A stretch of 64,000 nucleotides of DNA, from NCBI GenBank assembly GCA_963693285.1, contig OY848918.1:3105876-3169875 (forward strand). The letters are read 5' to 3'. Both the position numbers and the translations under genes were made by a program. Positions 1 to 13,849 of the stretch are shown in pieces; the first letter of the stretch is position 1; each line of letters starts with the position of its first letter. Source of the DNA: Xestospongia muta. Its lineage: Eukaryota > Porifera > Demospongiae > Haplosclerida > Petrosiidae. The notes beneath the pieces were generated by a model. It was not told the origin of the DNA. It did not search any database and saw nothing but the letters and a program-made list of their open reading frames with translations.

Positions 1-1349
1 CAGACAATGTATTAATATACATTATTTCATGGACAACATACCTTATTTTAAGGATCCATTTCTTGTAAGTTTTTAGCTATTTTTATAGATAATGTCAACA
101 TGTAATAAACAGTCTCTACCTCAAAATCATCCTCATCATATGGTATTCTAAGATAACTTACTACATACTGTTAAATTTAATTATCTGATGTAAATGTTGA
201 ATCTTAGCTATGCTTTTCACATACCTTACATATATATACATTTCTGTACATGTCTGGGCATTTCCCCTTATGATTAAATATGTCAGGGTACTCATTTTTA
301 ATTTAAACCGTTTACCAACCTTCACCACATTAATTTTCCAATTGTTATATCTTCTTGCTTCCTTCATTACTGTTGCCCTCCACATAGCAACTGCTTTCCT
401 GTAAGTTTGTGCAGTATCTCATGTAAACATACCTGAAAGTTTCAATGAGTTCATTTGGTTTATCACTTATTTTGTCATCAATAGTATATACCAATACATC
501 CTTATTCTCATGTTGGCTGAACTAATAGATAAAGTGATGATAGTGCATGTGTTTTATTAGTTTTCACTCACTAGTACCATGTCCTCTTCCAAAATAGGAC
601 AGATTATCAGGAATATCTCTCCATATCGTTGGTCTCCTCTAGACCTCTGTTGTATCTATGGTATATACTCAAGACTTCTTCATTATAACTTACTTTCATG
701 TAAAAACATGGATTCACTCTATCAAATTCTGACATGAATTTTCTTGTCATGCAAATTTGTAAGTTGGCACTGTTTATGACTTCAACATAACCCAAATCCT
801 TTATAATAGAGTATTGTTCAAACATGACTTATTTGATTATTTCAATTACTGACTGTATAAAAGGTTTCAAACTTGTTGTTACTAATTGTCTTCAAAACAT
901 TTATAAAAAGTATACTGTCTACATTTATTTGAGTATATTATTAATGATTAGACATTTGAGATGAACTGTACCTTAGATGAAATAAAATGTTCACTGTTTG
1001 TCAATTCTTTTATATCTTTTAAATTAAGGTTTTCGTTGTCCAATCACAACACAGTCAAACTATCATCAATGGATAATATTGTTTTAAGTACCAAACCATT
1101 GCTTTTATTCAATGGGATTTTGTAATTAATAACTGACATTTCTGATTGCATTGTTTCACTTGTCACTGTTTTGGTGTTAACTACTAAATAGAACAAACTG
1201 AAATGGAATGTTTTGTGTTTAACAACTCACAATTAGAATTAAAGTGTACTGGTGGACCTTCATTATCATCATCGCTGTTGCTTTCAGACATAGTGGACAA
1301 GACTGGTTATCAATAAGAAAAGACTTATCTAAGCATTTTGTTTGATTCA
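1..1349. other. No gene recognised
   Basis: AT-rich sequence without a coding exon that I can support. It lies 3' of the minus-strand USP-Ulp1 gene and probably contains its 3' UTR. Short open frames at 161-404 and 607-825 have no recognisable motif and no supporting splice pattern. Confidence 0.5.
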
Positions 1350-4066
1350 CTAGCTTTCTTGCTTATGAAGAGTATTTAGCTCCAACAAGATCGTTGTTTG
1401 AGCTATTCGAGCTTCACTCTATGATTTACGTAACCTTCCTATGCAAGTAGACATTTTTTACACTCACTTCTTTAAAATTTAATTTTTTTTTCTCAATGAA
1501 ACACTTTGCTGCCTGTAAACGTAAATGAACAGTATGGAAGTGAATGAAATCTTACCATGCAGACAAATACCCCACAATCACAGACATTACCCTGTGTTGG
1601 ACTGTTGCACATCTGTGGATGTACAAGTACCATAAAAGTGAATTTGCACATGTATAACATACTTTGGAATCACAGTATCTCAACTCATGAATGGATAGTT
1701 TAAACTTTGACAATCTACACAAATATAGCCTGTTTTTTTCAAATGTTATCTTATGCAATAATTCCTTACCATATACTATTTATTAAATGAGGCCGACTAT
1801 TATGATATGAAACGGCTTCATATATGATCTTATCATTTACATCAACAACCTGTATAATTAATGTATCCCAAAACATATATTATGTTGATTAAGGCACTGA
1901 CTATGAGAATGCAATGTTGTGGATGATGAACTGGAAATATGATCATGTCTTTCTCTAACAGATTTTTCCCCTAGAATTTTTTTACTTTTTGTACTTTGTT
2001 AAAGTTATAAAATCCTTACATATTTTGTGACACCACTAAAGCCTCTTGCTTTTAATAATGGAAGGAATATGGAGTTGACAACAGCAATATTCCTCTAGTT
2101 TTAACAGTTTCTGTGACATGCATGTAAAATTATTTGACTTACATCCTTTGCTAACAATATTAAGTAATTCATTATCACCTACACAAGTAGATACTATTAT
2201 ATAATATATATAATGATTATGTATACTTATGTGTGTGTGTATATATAGTTTACTTCTGCAGTTAACCACACTCCTGGCTGTAAGGTGTTGTACAGTGCCT
2301 TGATCTGTTTCCAGTCCTTTGTTCATATATATAGAATAAATTCTTTGCTAGTAATGCACTTACTACTTCCTTGTCTTCATTAACAACTAATGGACTCTGA
2401 TAGAAAAATTATAACAGTAAAGCATGCACATTTTAACAACAGACCGACTTCACTCCATGATAAAATTGGTGGACAATCAATCACTTTCAATGCCGTGTAT
2501 AAAAGTTTAGTTAGTATAATTAATTACAATATGTATTACGTGATATGAAATAATTGCATACTAACCTCAGACTCATCCAACTTGTATATAGCTAGACATA
2601 CATTTCTCTAAGAGGCAATCATAATGATGCATTGTTTTCATTAGCTTTACTTACTGAAATGTAGTCTATATTTCTGTTGTAATCATAGTTAGTGATTACA
2701 TTATTGTCATCATATTCAATCCACTCTCCACCACGTGTTTTAACTAATGCAATGTCTATTATTTTTGCTTTAATGTAGGTAACTTATAGCTGCATAATAA
2801 CTTACAGTGACCTGTATCTATAGATGTTGGATGTCCACAATGAACCTACACAGTGACAGGATTAAATGGAAACTTTCATTGTAATCAGTACTAACAGCTA
2901 TTCCAAGAAATCTGTAAGTTCTTGAGGTGTAATCATGTCTAGTAGTATTTTAAATTGTAATTGTCCTATCAGATATAATGTCATATTGATTACATTGCTT
3001 ATAGCTTACTCTTGTAGCAACAATGGCTTGTTTGATGTTTTACTTGAATATGTGTTTTGAGAAATGCCTAGTATCTGTGCATCAGGTAGTGAAGCAACAT
3101 TTGTGCTAACAGTCATTAGACGTTCATTGCAAGGTGTGCATCTGTAGGCTTTATTATAGCATTATTGTCCACAATATATAGTTTACAAATGATGGGATGT
3201 TTCATCTGAGGAGCAAGATATTTTCTTCTGCCACAATTCTGATATATGGTCTTCTTTTTGTCCAACTACTGAAATTAATAGTATTTTTATGTACTCTTCT
3301 CCAACATATATCTAATTGTTAATATAAACAACACTGTGATCATCACAATAGCAGACCTCCTGGCAGGTAGGACATTGTTTCTCAGTGATTGTATGTATGT
3401 TAAACAGTTTCTGTTCATTAGACAAACATTCTTAGTAGATTACAGTTGTACATTGCTTACATCTCCATTACCTGCATCAATTAAACACTAGCAGCATCAA
3501 CAAGTAATTCTATTCCCTCTATTACATCATTCTGGCCACCAAAATCTATGTGTGTTGATGTCATCAATGCCTATTAAATTACATAAATTATATCATATCG
3601 CCTGAAATAAATGAATACTGTTATCATCTGTGAATTAGCAATATTATCTTCTACTGTGGACTCAATGTTTAAGTATTCTTTTTGGACTGGTGTTAATTCC
3701 ACTTGTGACCAATTAAAATAATTCATCAATGCTTCAAAGTTTGGGGTTTCTAATTACCAAATAGATGTTTTGCCATGGGGGTTACATGCAATAACTAGAG
3801 GATGCTGTTTATCCAACATAGGTTGCTGGTTTGATTTCCAAAACCCTTGTTGGGTGTATAGTGCAACTCCAGTGGCACTCCAGTCTCATAGATCTGTCAT
3901 ATATATACATACACCTTGTCAAAGTGACTGTTTATTAACTCACAGGTCTTGATGGTAACAACCAAGATTGAAAAGAAGTTATAATGACATCTTCATCATC
4001 ATCATTGTGTTCATCACCCCTAGAGGATTTCAACTTTTCACTATCATTCATGACTTCTTGTTTTTC
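1350..4066 (-). CDS. USP (C19) - Ulp1/SENP (C48) double cysteine protease, multi-exon; USP half damaged
   Basis: Inferred role: removal of ubiquitin and SUMO-like modifiers. Exons on the minus strand are 4066-3944 (acidic leader), 3845-~3755 (USP Cys box NLCWINSIL, Cys codon 3818-3816), 3749-3619, 3570-3472 (GGQNDVIEGIELL, the QQD-like box), 3410-3347 (CPTCQEV) and 3268-3187, 3141-3010 (CTPCNERL zinc ribbon), 2938-2896, 2845-2806 plus 2755-2655 (GHYIALVKTRGGEWIEYDD, His codon 2809-2807), 2607-2566. The gene continues in phase 0 into the Ulp1 half: 2396-2364, 2316-2254 (LQPGVWLTAE), 2178-2143, 2094-2020, 1952-1902 (PVHHPQHC), 1849-1770, 1729-1663, 1612-1556 (TQGNVCDCGVFVCM, catalytic Cys 1576-1574), 1512-1468, 1418-1350. 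Phases match throughout from 3570 to the stop. Oddities are a TAG at 3797-3795 replacing the usual Gln of the Cys box, a TAA at 3483-3481 and one phase mismatch near 3749. In Ulp1, HW is HC and I see no Asp at the expected place. It is either a decaying element gene or a partly inactive protein. Confidence 0.72.
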
Positions 4067-4182
4067 CTGCATTAAAGTGAGTACTTAGTACATTAAACAC
4101 TCATACATTGCATTCTACGGACAATATTTCATGCAGCCTTCCCTATAGGAGATTATAATATGTATTTGTGTATATATTGTTA

Positions 4183-6441
4183 GTCATCTGACTTTGGTTC
4201 GATGGGCGCTTGAGATGATTTTGTATTGCTAACTTCGTCATATTGGGACCTAAGTGAGAAAACTGTAAGTTATCTCTAAACATATCCCTGTGCATACAGC
4301 AATATAAAATCTTTCTTTGGAGGCATTTGGTAGTGACCTGTTTGGTTTTGTCCTGGCTTCTTAAATCTTTTTGACCACTTCTCCTCAAGAAGTTTTGTTT
4401 TTGGTTTATCGAGCTGTTTCTGAATACATGTATGTATATTAATGTACTTTACCTTTAGCCTCTGTTTGTCTTTAGTAGAAACATTGTCAATACAAGCCAG
4501 CTGCCATCCAAAGTGAATTGAGTAGTGCTCCTTTATAAAAAGATCTGGTAACTTTCTGTGCTTTGGATGGTCACTTCTTTTCAATATGAGGTCCAGGCCT
4601 CAATTATTCCAGCAATTTGTTTGCTGCTTGTTGACATATTTCCTAAATTAACACTCCTCTGTATGTTTATCCAAAAAAGAACCATTGACAACCATTTCCG
4701 TTCCACTGTTTCAATCCATTTAGGTTGAAAAAAGTGGGTTTGGAGGACATGCTTTGTCAGGACAATACTTCAAACCTAACAACTTTTGCTTTAAAAAAGC
4801 TAAGAATGACTTCTTACATGATGAAAAGATAATTGCTTCTTCTGAATTGATAGTAATTTTAAGTATATCCTCTGCTAGGTCTTCGTTAATGTTGCTAATC
4901 CTCTCCAAGTTTTTTGAAAGTATCAAGCTCATTAACTACACATTGCACTTCATTGTTGACATACTCTGAGCCTAAGATGAAAGCACCTCTCTTGAGATTT
5001 ATTAAATAAATTTCAATTGATGTAGAATTCAGCAAAACTAAAAAGCAATGCATTGAAAAACTGTACTGCTCTTTTATGGCACTAAAGTAATGAAATATAC
5101 CAACAACTTGTATGCTATGATCAACTTACAACAATTTTTTCATGTCATACTTGGCATTCTTCATAACATGACTTATGCATGCATGCATGTACGAAACACT
5201 TGTTGAAATCTGAGCTTGTTGAGCACCTGTTTGCCACATGAAAATAGCAGTGTAAATAGTATGATAATGTCTCCAAGTTAAAAACTCTTAAAAACCTTAG
5301 AAGAAGGACTGGGCTTCTATTAATAATGATACACTTAGGAACAATGATGTTTTGATGCCTGTAAAACAATGCTTCGTGTTGTCAGACATCTTCAAGAAAA
5401 TGGGAAATGGCCATAACAGAATGCTCTGTTGAAATAAGCTCTGCCACAGCAACAGGTGGTTGACCTTTCTTTGGATATCCAATAACAAGAGTATAGTATA
5501 AGGATGTGTTTGACTCATAGTCAGTGCCCTTTAAACTAATAATCGTACCTGTTGCATCCAAATATAAAACTTGCTCTTTGACAAAATTGTGATATATTCT
5601 TACTCCTTCCTCAGTAAAGAAGGAGGCACTGAATCGTTTTGCTACAATCCATTGAATGTATCCACAAATGTTTCTTTTGCAGCCACAGGATTCTATGATC
5701 TCTTTGTCTATAATTTTCAGAGACATAACAAGATCCAAGTGTGGTAATTGGTCTCTTCGACCCTCTGGTGAAATTTTTCGAAGAACGTGCTGGCTACTGC
5801 CAACCTTGTCCCTCTTTCCTGACTCCAGTTCTGTTAATGTTAAAGACGAAAACTTTTTGTTATAAAGACAAGATGGTGTTAAGAAAAGTACTTTTTTTGT
5901 CAATGGTTCTATTACTTGAGCGCATTTGCCTGGATCGTATCTTGTCTGTGGCATGCTTAACGATGTAAAATTTATAGAGACATGTAATGTTGTTGGAGGA
6001 TTACTCTGACAAAAAGGACATTATCTTGAGATGAAAGTGTACAGGGCAATCAGTAAATGTACACTTCCCTGAACAACGAAATGAATAACAAGATGACTTT
6101 CTTGAATGTTTTCTTTTCATCCAACGATTTTTCATAGCATAAGAGCAGTATGGATTGTGAGTGGACAGAATATTGACAATTGGGTTTTGCCAGTCAGTCT
6201 TAGTAGATAACTCTGGCCATATACTTGAGGGTATGGTAGTTCTATTTTGAAGTATGCATGTATGTAGCACATTTCCAATTTCAAACTTACCTTCTTCATA
6301 CATAAGCTCATCCATCCCTTTACTAATGCATACTTGACATTTATATGTATCAATGCCATTTGCTAAGACATCATCAATACCTACACAATTGTAATGATAC
6401 CAATTTCGACAATAATCACACATGATCATGTCCTTAACAGA
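4183..6441 (-). pseudogene. PHD finger + MULE-like DDE transposase, broken
   Basis: Read on the minus strand, 6435-6288 encodes the second half of a PHD finger (CDYCRNWYHYNCVGI then YKCQVC), ending at a strong GTAAGT donor. Then comes a Cys-rich segment (KCTFTDCPVHFHL, about 6080-6030) and a MULE-type transposase core: the first acidic residue in VLYLDATGTIISL (about 5570), and KCIIINRSPVLLLRFLRVFN (about 5320), where a family Asp is probably replaced by Asn. Lesions visible are a one-base frameshift at about 6002, an in-frame TGA at 5381-5379, and a four-base expansion in a catgcatgcatg run near 5180, after which SHVMKNAKYDMKKLL is in another frame. Further pieces at 4990-4720 and 4584-4183 look like the C-terminal part, ending after an acidic stretch at a TAA near 4183. 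Family assignment rests on motif pattern only; nothing shows activity. The protease gene starts about 120 bases downstream. Confidence 0.6.
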
Positions 6442-7049
6442 AAAGAAAAGGTTAACATTGAAAAAACATATATGTATTAATAATATGAACACACTCATAT
6501 ATACCTAGTCTTATCATATCTTTTTTTATATATGCAGTATATTGTTGTAGAACCTATTATGTTTTATATAAGAAATGTTACAACAGTGCTTTTAAGCTTA
6601 CAAATTCAGATGCTGTTGAAGAGAGAGGAGTGACAGCATTGCTAGTCTAAAATGTCCAGGTAAACATTTCATGTCATTAACATAATTATAACTTACTATG
6701 ATGTCATGACAGAGAGAGAGGGAAGTTTCTTTCGTGGCAAGAGCCTACATGTTATACAAGTACATGTCAAAATAAATGCATCATTTTCTTAATCTTACAT
6801 GATTGGAATTACTAGTAGATGATAATACTGTGTTTTGGATTGAATATGAAGATATAACTCGTCATCCTATTAAAAATGGTTCATCAACAATTTGAACTAG
6901 TTTATGAGATGTACAGAAAGTTGTTCAAATGTATCATTAATAAGCAATGATGTGTCTGGGTGTTTGTGAAGGCCATCTTGTGTTGGAGAATTACCTTACA
7001 TCACCTCACCAAAAATGTGAGTGTCCCATCATAAATCGTTAATAACTGC

Positions 7050-7345
7050 ACATGTCATCTATAGGTCCACTTACTGTGTTGAGACGACCTTGTTGGGGTG
7101 AAGTAGTAAATTTTGATACCTCAGGGAGAGTGTAATCATCCTATATTCAATATGTAACCATACCTTGTTATCTACAGGTCCACCTACCTTGTTGAGACCT
7201 TGTTGGGATGAAGTGGTAACTTGTGATTTATTAGGGAGAATATGTTCATCCTATAATATATATGTTAACTATATTATGTCATCTACAGGTCCACTTATTG
7301 TGTCAAGGCCTTGTTGGAGTGAAGTTGCAGTAGCAATAGGAGTAG
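7050..7345. repeat. Three tandem copies of a ~112-base unit, probably repeated mini-exons
   Basis: The block beginning GTCCAC occurs at 7065, 7178 and 7289, so the period is 113 then 111 bases. On the minus strand the copies encode similar peptides (TSLQQGLDTISGP, TSSQQGLNKVGGP, TSPQQGRLNTVSGP) without stops. On the plus strand each copy follows a CTAYAG acceptor-like site. The strand is therefore uncertain, but the minus strand agrees with the transposase gene around it. Confidence 0.6.
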
Positions 7346-7511
7346 CTTGATAGTTGGTAATCTATATAATGTAGTTAAAGATAATGATGTATGTACATTT
7401 ATATAGAAAGTACATGTATGTGTCATATAAATATGCTACGTATCTGTTATCTCACCAGCTTTATAATATCAGTCCTGAAGTTGTTTACATTTTTATACAA
7501 TGATTGCTTAC

Positions 7512-7676
7512 AGCTTTTGTAAGTCTTGGCGATGGATTGGTTTTACCACATGCACTGATTGTGGCCTGAACCCAATAGCCATGTCCTTTACATGGTGCTT
7601 TTTTGGGTGGAAGCCCATTTAGACAAATGAAATTAGCAAAAGCATTACTGTTAACATGAAACTTCACTTTGGGTGG
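7512..7676 (-). CDS. Candidate internal exon upstream of the PHD-MULE gene
   Basis: On the minus strand a TTTAG acceptor precedes 55 uninterrupted codons (PPKVKFHVNSNAFANFICLN... to PSPRLTKA), followed by a GTAAGC donor, so the exon is phase 0 to phase 0. It has four cysteines and a basic character. It has the orientation of the PHD-MULE gene and could be its 5' part, but I do not recognise the domain and could not connect the phases across the tandem repeat at 7050-7345. Confidence 0.45.
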
Positions 7677-7679
7677 CTA

Positions 7680-9400
7680 AAGAAAAGAAAAGCAATCATT
7701 ACATGCATACATTCCTTACCATACTATCCACTCAATTATAAAAAACAGGATATTAAAGGTTAGAAGAAGACTCTAAAATGAACTGCTGTTTCACTAAAAG
7801 GACACTCACAAAGAGATATCTCAGTAGAACTGAAAAAAGACAACTAAAGTTAGTCCAATTTTATTACAAGTTTGTCCAATTTATAGGTATCAATTATGCA
7901 ATTACAATTTGTTTGTAGGAATGTAGCAGTGAAATTGTGTTAATGATTCACATGAATAAACTGTAAGTTTTGTCCATGTTTAGGACATTAATTAACAAAA
8001 ATGACATGATAAATTAGTGTAAACTAGATGAATAATGACCTCATTTTGTCAATATATTGAACAATGCACCAGATTGTATTATACTCAATGTGTTAACACC
8101 TTCCACAAAGTATCAATTATTATAATCAGACCTACTTTATTTCTATAAGCACACATTGCTTGTCAATTCAATTTATGTATAGCACTGTAACCCACATATG
8201 CTTCCAATTAATAGAACAGTTAAAATGACACAATCATAATTTTACATGAATGTACTACATGTTGTGCATTATGTAGGTTGTATCTTTGATTTAGAACAAC
8301 CATATATAAATTAGAAAAAAGGCAAATGTTATGTTTTCTTAACTGTTCTTGTTATTATATATGTCTACTAGATGTAAACTGTCCTCTTACTGCTGGCTAT
8401 TGAGACTTTGAATGTAAACCACAATATGATATTCAAGTGTGTCAAGTTAGTGCAAATACTATTGTCAGTTGCATGCTTTGATGTGGTGTGTCTTCCTTGC
8501 CCAGCAATAAGAACATGTGTTCATTTTTAGTACTTTTCTTCTTATTGCTGGCTATTGACACTTTGAATGTAAACAAGAATATGATATTCAAGTAGTTAGT
8601 GCAATACTATCGTCAGTTGTTTTAATGTGAGTGTGTCTACCTGCCCAGCATTTGATCATTTTTTAGTACTTTTCTTCTTATTGCTGGCTATTGAGACTTT
8701 GAATGTAAACTGTTGTAATGATGAATGTTAAGAAATCACATTGAATTATGTTGTCACCTTTGTATATGACAAGTCATTATGATTTTGTATTTACGTGTAA
8801 GAATATGAAGTCTGTCACTGTGAGGTGACTTAAAATACCTGTTTCAACTCAGTGATTAAATTCATGTAAATGCTTATAATAACATAAGATTTTTTAGACT
8901 TGTATCCAAAGCAATCTAGTGTAAGGAATTAAGGACAAGTTTTGCTGGAGGTCAGTGAATGCAGTGCTAGTTTTTTTTATGTTTATTTATTCAAAAAATG
9001 TCATGCAAAAAATTTGTTTTTAAAATGTAAAAAGTGATTTATTAAAATTTATTAAACAAAGTATTTTGAAAGGAATTAATTAGCTATCATTTATAATATA
9101 TTAACTAAACGGATGGAATGTTCTGTCCTACTCACAATGTTGTTTCAGTATACAGTACCTGCAGCTCCACCCTATCAAAAATACTTGAAAACCTAAAATA
9201 TTTGATAAGGCGTGGTTATCTAATACCTAAGGAATGTGCTTCTGCATGAATGTGCTGCTAACTTCAACAGAGTTGCAATGAAGGAATCAGATTTGTGAGT
9301 TACAATCATATATTTTGTTTTAGATGTATTCCTGTATATATATGTTGGTTACACTAATGTTAATATTGTGCTTATTCATTTTGACACAGATCACAATCAT
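7680..9400. other. Intergenic, with a threefold direct repeat at about 8,385-8,720
   Basis: No coding exon seen. The string TGCTGGCTATTGAGACTTTGAATGTAAAC (given here only as a landmark beginning TGCTGGCTATT) recurs at about 8,392, 8,548 and 8,682, each followed by related sequence (ATATGATATTCAAG, then TGCCCAGCA). The repeat period shrinks from about 157 to about 134 bases. The function is unknown. Confidence 0.5.
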
Positions 9401-10126
9401 CACATCTCATATAGACATTGTCTTAAATCATATGTCAAAGCAAAAAAAATTATTATATAAAGGTTGAATATAGAGTCGAAAATCGATGGACGGACAAATC
9501 TATTTTCAGACACTTTTTCTTCTAAAAGTTTGAAGACAGCTTATTGCTTCCGTACAATGTGACTCTTGGTTATGCTCAATGAATACACTTTCCCTGCATT
9601 ATTTCCTAACTAAACTTCGTGTCATGAATTAGCTCCGTTTTTGGTGCTTGTACAGACTTAAATATATTTGCGGACACAAGGTATGTTTTGGCGGACAACA
9701 CAACCTGAAGTATAAACGTGAGCTAGAAGTTTTTTGTCAGTTACTGAGTCTTTCTCCTTCTATCAACAGAACTACATCTACCTCAAGTTGAACTATTGTG
9801 GACACAATCAAACATGGTAATAGGTGATAATGTATATATGTCCAAGTGGGAGACTATGGAGAAGCCTGACTACGTTAATGGCTTGAGCTATACATGTGTT
9901 AGCAATAATTTTAGTCAACACTGGCCATTTTTGTGATTAGTAAATATATATATATGTCTGTAATAACAGAGTCAGTTCACTTTTTTTAAGAATAAGAGTG
10001 TTGTACTAAGGCTTAATAGCTGCTTAACTTTATGACTAACTTTACTGTAAGTAGGTAAACAAGTGATAGATACTTGAATTACAATAATCTGAATGAAACA
10101 AATTTTTAAATGATAATCAAGGTTAT

Positions 10127-12993
10127 CCTCTGGAGGAAAAAAGCCAAGGGATAGGCACTACAAGCAGTGGAGTGTGACCCAGTTACATAAAGCAGCAAAG
10201 GACATGGCTAAAGGACGATTTACTCTTAAAAAAGCTGCTGAAATGTATAATGTGCCAAAGTCAACATTATGGGATCGAGTGTCTGGTAATATCTCTTTTG
10301 GTGTTCATAATGGACCTCCTAGATACTTAAATGACATTGAAAAAAAAAGAAGTAGTAACATTTATGGTAGGCTCAGCTAAAATTGGCTTCGCTCGCACAA
10401 AGGAACAAGTTCTTTGTATTGTCAGAGCAGCACTAGCGAAGAAACGTCAATGTGACGTTGGAGATGTCAATGTCACCACTGGTTGGTGGGGCTCATTTGT
10501 GAAGCGGCATCCAAAGCTACGATTAAGATGTGGATCCAGATTAGCATATCGTAGAGCTATTGCAGCTAACCCAGATGTCATAAATCATTATTTTGACTTG
10601 CTTGAAAAAACATTGAAGTCTAATAATTTGCTTGAATCACCAATGTTGATTTTTAACTGTGATGAGAGTGGGTTCCCATTGCAACATAAACCTGGCAAAA
10701 TAATTGGAGTACAAGGTCAAAGAGATATATCCAGTATTACTAGTAGTGATAAAGCCCAAATTACTGTTTTGTCAGCATGCAGTGCTTCTGGTTACCTTTT
10801 GCCTCCTATGATAATTTTTGATCGGAAAAAACTCAAACCCAATTTCACAACAGGAGAAATCCCAGGTACTGCATATGGGTTGTCTAAAAATGGATGGATA
10901 GATTCGGAATTGTTTCAGGAATGGTTTACCATCACTTCTTACTTCACATCCCTCCACAGCAACCCACTTGTTACTCCTGGATGGACATTCTTCACATTAC
11001 CAACCTCAATTGATCAGGACAGCTGCTGCAAATCAGATCATCTTATTTTGCTTGCCACCTCATACAACTCATTTGTGTCAACCACTGGACAGGTCATGTT
11101 TTAGCCCCTTAAAAAAGGCATATAATAAAGAATGTCATTTCTACATGTCTTGTAATCCTGGGAAAGCCGTTAATAGATTTAATTTCACCAAAATATTTAG
11201 TCGAACCTGGACAAAGGCAATGACACCAGCCAATATTGTTGCTGGGTTTAGATCCACTGGTATATACCCCCTCAACAGATATGCAGTATTATGTTAATTG
11301 CAACTTGAGGAGGATGGGAAAATAGATATGATAGCCTCCAAGATGGGACTGTTTCTTCCTCTGTATAGCCCATCCAAGTCTCATCCTCGTACCTGTACTT
11401 CCGATAGTAAAAGCATTGATTATTATGAAGAAAACACTTCTAGTGAAAACAATACCTGTGGTTACTATGGTAAATTTTCTGAAGACAAAGATTACATTAC
11501 AAAAGTTCAGCCATGTACTCTTCATGATTTTCTTATTTTACCTCAGCTACCAAGTAATGAGAAGAAAACAAACCACAGTGCTCATGTTTTAACAAGTTCT
11601 GAAATCTTAAGTTGCTAAGAGAAAACAATTAAGAAAGCAGATGAATAAAAAGCAAAACATCTTAGAAAGCAACAATGAGAAAAGAAGGCAATGGAACGAG
11701 AACAGAAAAAGAAGGAAGTAGAGGAGAGAAAACTTAAAAGAGCAGTTGAAAAAGCTGAGAAAGAGAGACAAAAGAAATTTAAAAAAAGAAAGTGAAGAGA
11801 GTACATCAAAATTTGAATTTACAGGAGAAGAGCACAGTCGGTTTTGTAGGAGGTATGAGAATGGTTATGATCTACCTGACATCAGATACGAAAAATGGAA
11901 AAAACTATTCCATCCTGAAGAATTATCTTTAGACACTACAGCTTGTAAATCCAGTGATAGAGACATTGGTCTTAGTGAAGTGGATGAGAATAGTAAGTGA
12001 TACAGCCTTAGAATAATTATACTTTGAATTAAGGTCTTGCTATTTTAGAAAGTACACTAGAACAGTCACCCAAAAATTCTCAAATTTCCAGTATGTGTAG
12101 TGTTTATATATTGAAGTATTTTTGGGTTAATTATTGTTACAGGGAGGAAGAGATGTACCAGAAATGCAAGCAAGAGAAGTGAAAAGATAGTACTCAGTGA
12201 TTATGATGATAATGGACTCAGTGATAATGGTATATGGTATTATATTATAATTTACCCTAGATTAGTGGCTTGCTATTTTAGAAAGTACACTACAACAGTC
12301 AAAGACATTACCTAAAAATTCTCAAATTTCCAATATGTGTTGAAGTATTTTTGAGTTAATTATCTTTGTTACAGGGAGGAAGAGATGTACCAGAAATATT
12401 ATCAAGAGAAGTGAAGAAGAGACAGGACTCAGTGAATATGACAAGAATAGAGTTGTGATAATGGTATGTGATATTATATTATAATTTACCCTAGATTAGT
12501 GGCTTGCTATTTTAGAAAGTACACTAGAACAGTCAAAGAAAGACATTACCCAAAAATTCTCAAATTTTCAGTATGTGTTGAAGTATTTTTGAGTTAATTG
12601 TCTTTGTTACATGTACAGGGAGGAAGAGTTGTACCAGAAATATTATCAAGAGAAGTGAAGAAGAGACAGGACTCAGTGAATATGATAGGAATGGACTCAG
12701 TGATAATGGTATGTGATATTATATTATAATTTACCCTAGATTAGTGGCTTGCCATTTTAGAAAGTACACTAGAACAGTCAAAGAATAACCTGACAAACAG
12801 TATGAAATATTCACAATATAATAATGTATTTCATTACAGAAAAACTACCAGCATGTTCTAATAATTTATGTTTTCACACTAAGCCGACTAATTGGGTGGA
12901 ATGTGAAAAATGTTTCCAGTGGTACCACATGTTATGTGTTGGGATCAAGAAAGAAAAATCACTAAATTTTGTTTGTTTTATGTGTGACATGTA
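10127..12993 (+). pseudogene. pogo/Tigger-type DDD transposase with C-terminal PHD finger; two frameshifts
   Basis: The coding sequence opens with a psq/CENP-B-type helix-turn-helix (KQWSVTQLHKAAKDMAKG then FTLKKAAEMYNVPKSTLWDR, 10165-10282). A tc5-like region and a DDE_1 core follow: first catalytic Asp in FNCDESGFPLQ (about 10655), second in LLLDGHSSHY (about 10975), third in THLCQPLDRS (about 11085). Frame breaks occur in the A9 run at 10340-10348, where eight A would keep frame, and at about 10970 just before LLLDGH. The C-terminal part continues through TGEEHSRFCRRY (about 11820) to small spliced exons at 12143-12226, 12376-12463 and 12620-12709, and ends with a complete PHD finger in the exon 12840-12993 (CEKCFQWYHMLCVGI...CFMC, stop TAA). 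No ATG precedes the HTH in frame. The three catalytic acidic residues survive, so decay is recent or the frameshifts are sequence errors. Confidence 0.8.
12140..12720 (+). repeat. Triplicated linker exon plus intron in the pogo gene
   Basis: Three copies, about 236 and 245 bases apart, each have a TTACAG (or TACAG) acceptor, a basic-then-acidic exon (RKRCTRNASKRSEK...LSDYDDNGLSDN in the first) and a GTATRT donor. The intron blocks (AGAAAGTACACTA.AACAGTCA) are repeated too, so whole exon-intron units were duplicated. Copy 2 has lost a base near its end and would change frame. Copies 2 and 3 are closer to each other than to copy 1. Confidence 0.8.
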
Positions 12994-12999
12994 ATAATT

Positions 13000-13840
13000 A
13001 ACTACTAGACTTTTTCGTAGTAAAATTATTTCTTCATGCATAGTGTTTGTGATTGTCATTTGAGTTAATAATTAACAAACAGTTATCACCTACTTTAAAA
13101 AGGGATTTCTCTTAAATGTCCGTTTATTCGTCAATGAGTTTATGTTTTCAAAGAGATGTATATTCAGAAATGCTTGTAGATATTTTTATCCAAATTTTGA
13201 CAGTTAATTCCTAACATATTATATAATGTTCAAAAGCAGAGAAAATGTTCAAGCTATAATTGTAATCAAGATATGGTCATCGTTCGAATCTATATAAGAA
13301 TGTCCGTTTTATCATTATCTCGAGTGTACAGAACATATGCTTGTACATTGTGCAAAGAGATTGCTTTTTCAGTATATTTTTTGCAATAACTATATGACAG
13401 ATTGGGACACTCGAAGCTGGTGTCGGAAGTCAGCTTCGAACGCTTTGTGTATTTAAAAACAGTAAAAACACCAACGTGTCCGATCATTGAGCCACGCCTT
13501 TAAATGACACACCCACTACAATTGTATGGCTACATGACACACCCAATATGGAATCTAAAAAAAGTTTTGAAGACTCTGTCACTGAATGTGTATCAGTTTA
13601 GTTGGACTATAGTTTAATATAAGTTGCTAGTAATTTTGTTTCATCTAAGATGATAAGGACCAGGCGTACAACGATTGAAAATTAACCCCGAACATAGATG
13701 TGTCTGAAATTCATGCCTCATATATATAATTCTTGAATCTCATGGCTAACATCAACGTTCAAGACGGCGGCTCACATAACTATTTTGTCTACCTATAAGT
13801 TATACTTGTATACGTTAGTTTAAATGATTTTGTTTAACAT
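13000..13840. other. Intergenic, nothing recognised
   Basis: Sequence between the pogo element and the receptor cluster. The minus-strand open frame 13290-13487 shows no motif. No promoter could be assigned. Confidence 0.4.
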
Positions 13841-13849
13841 AAGGGAAGG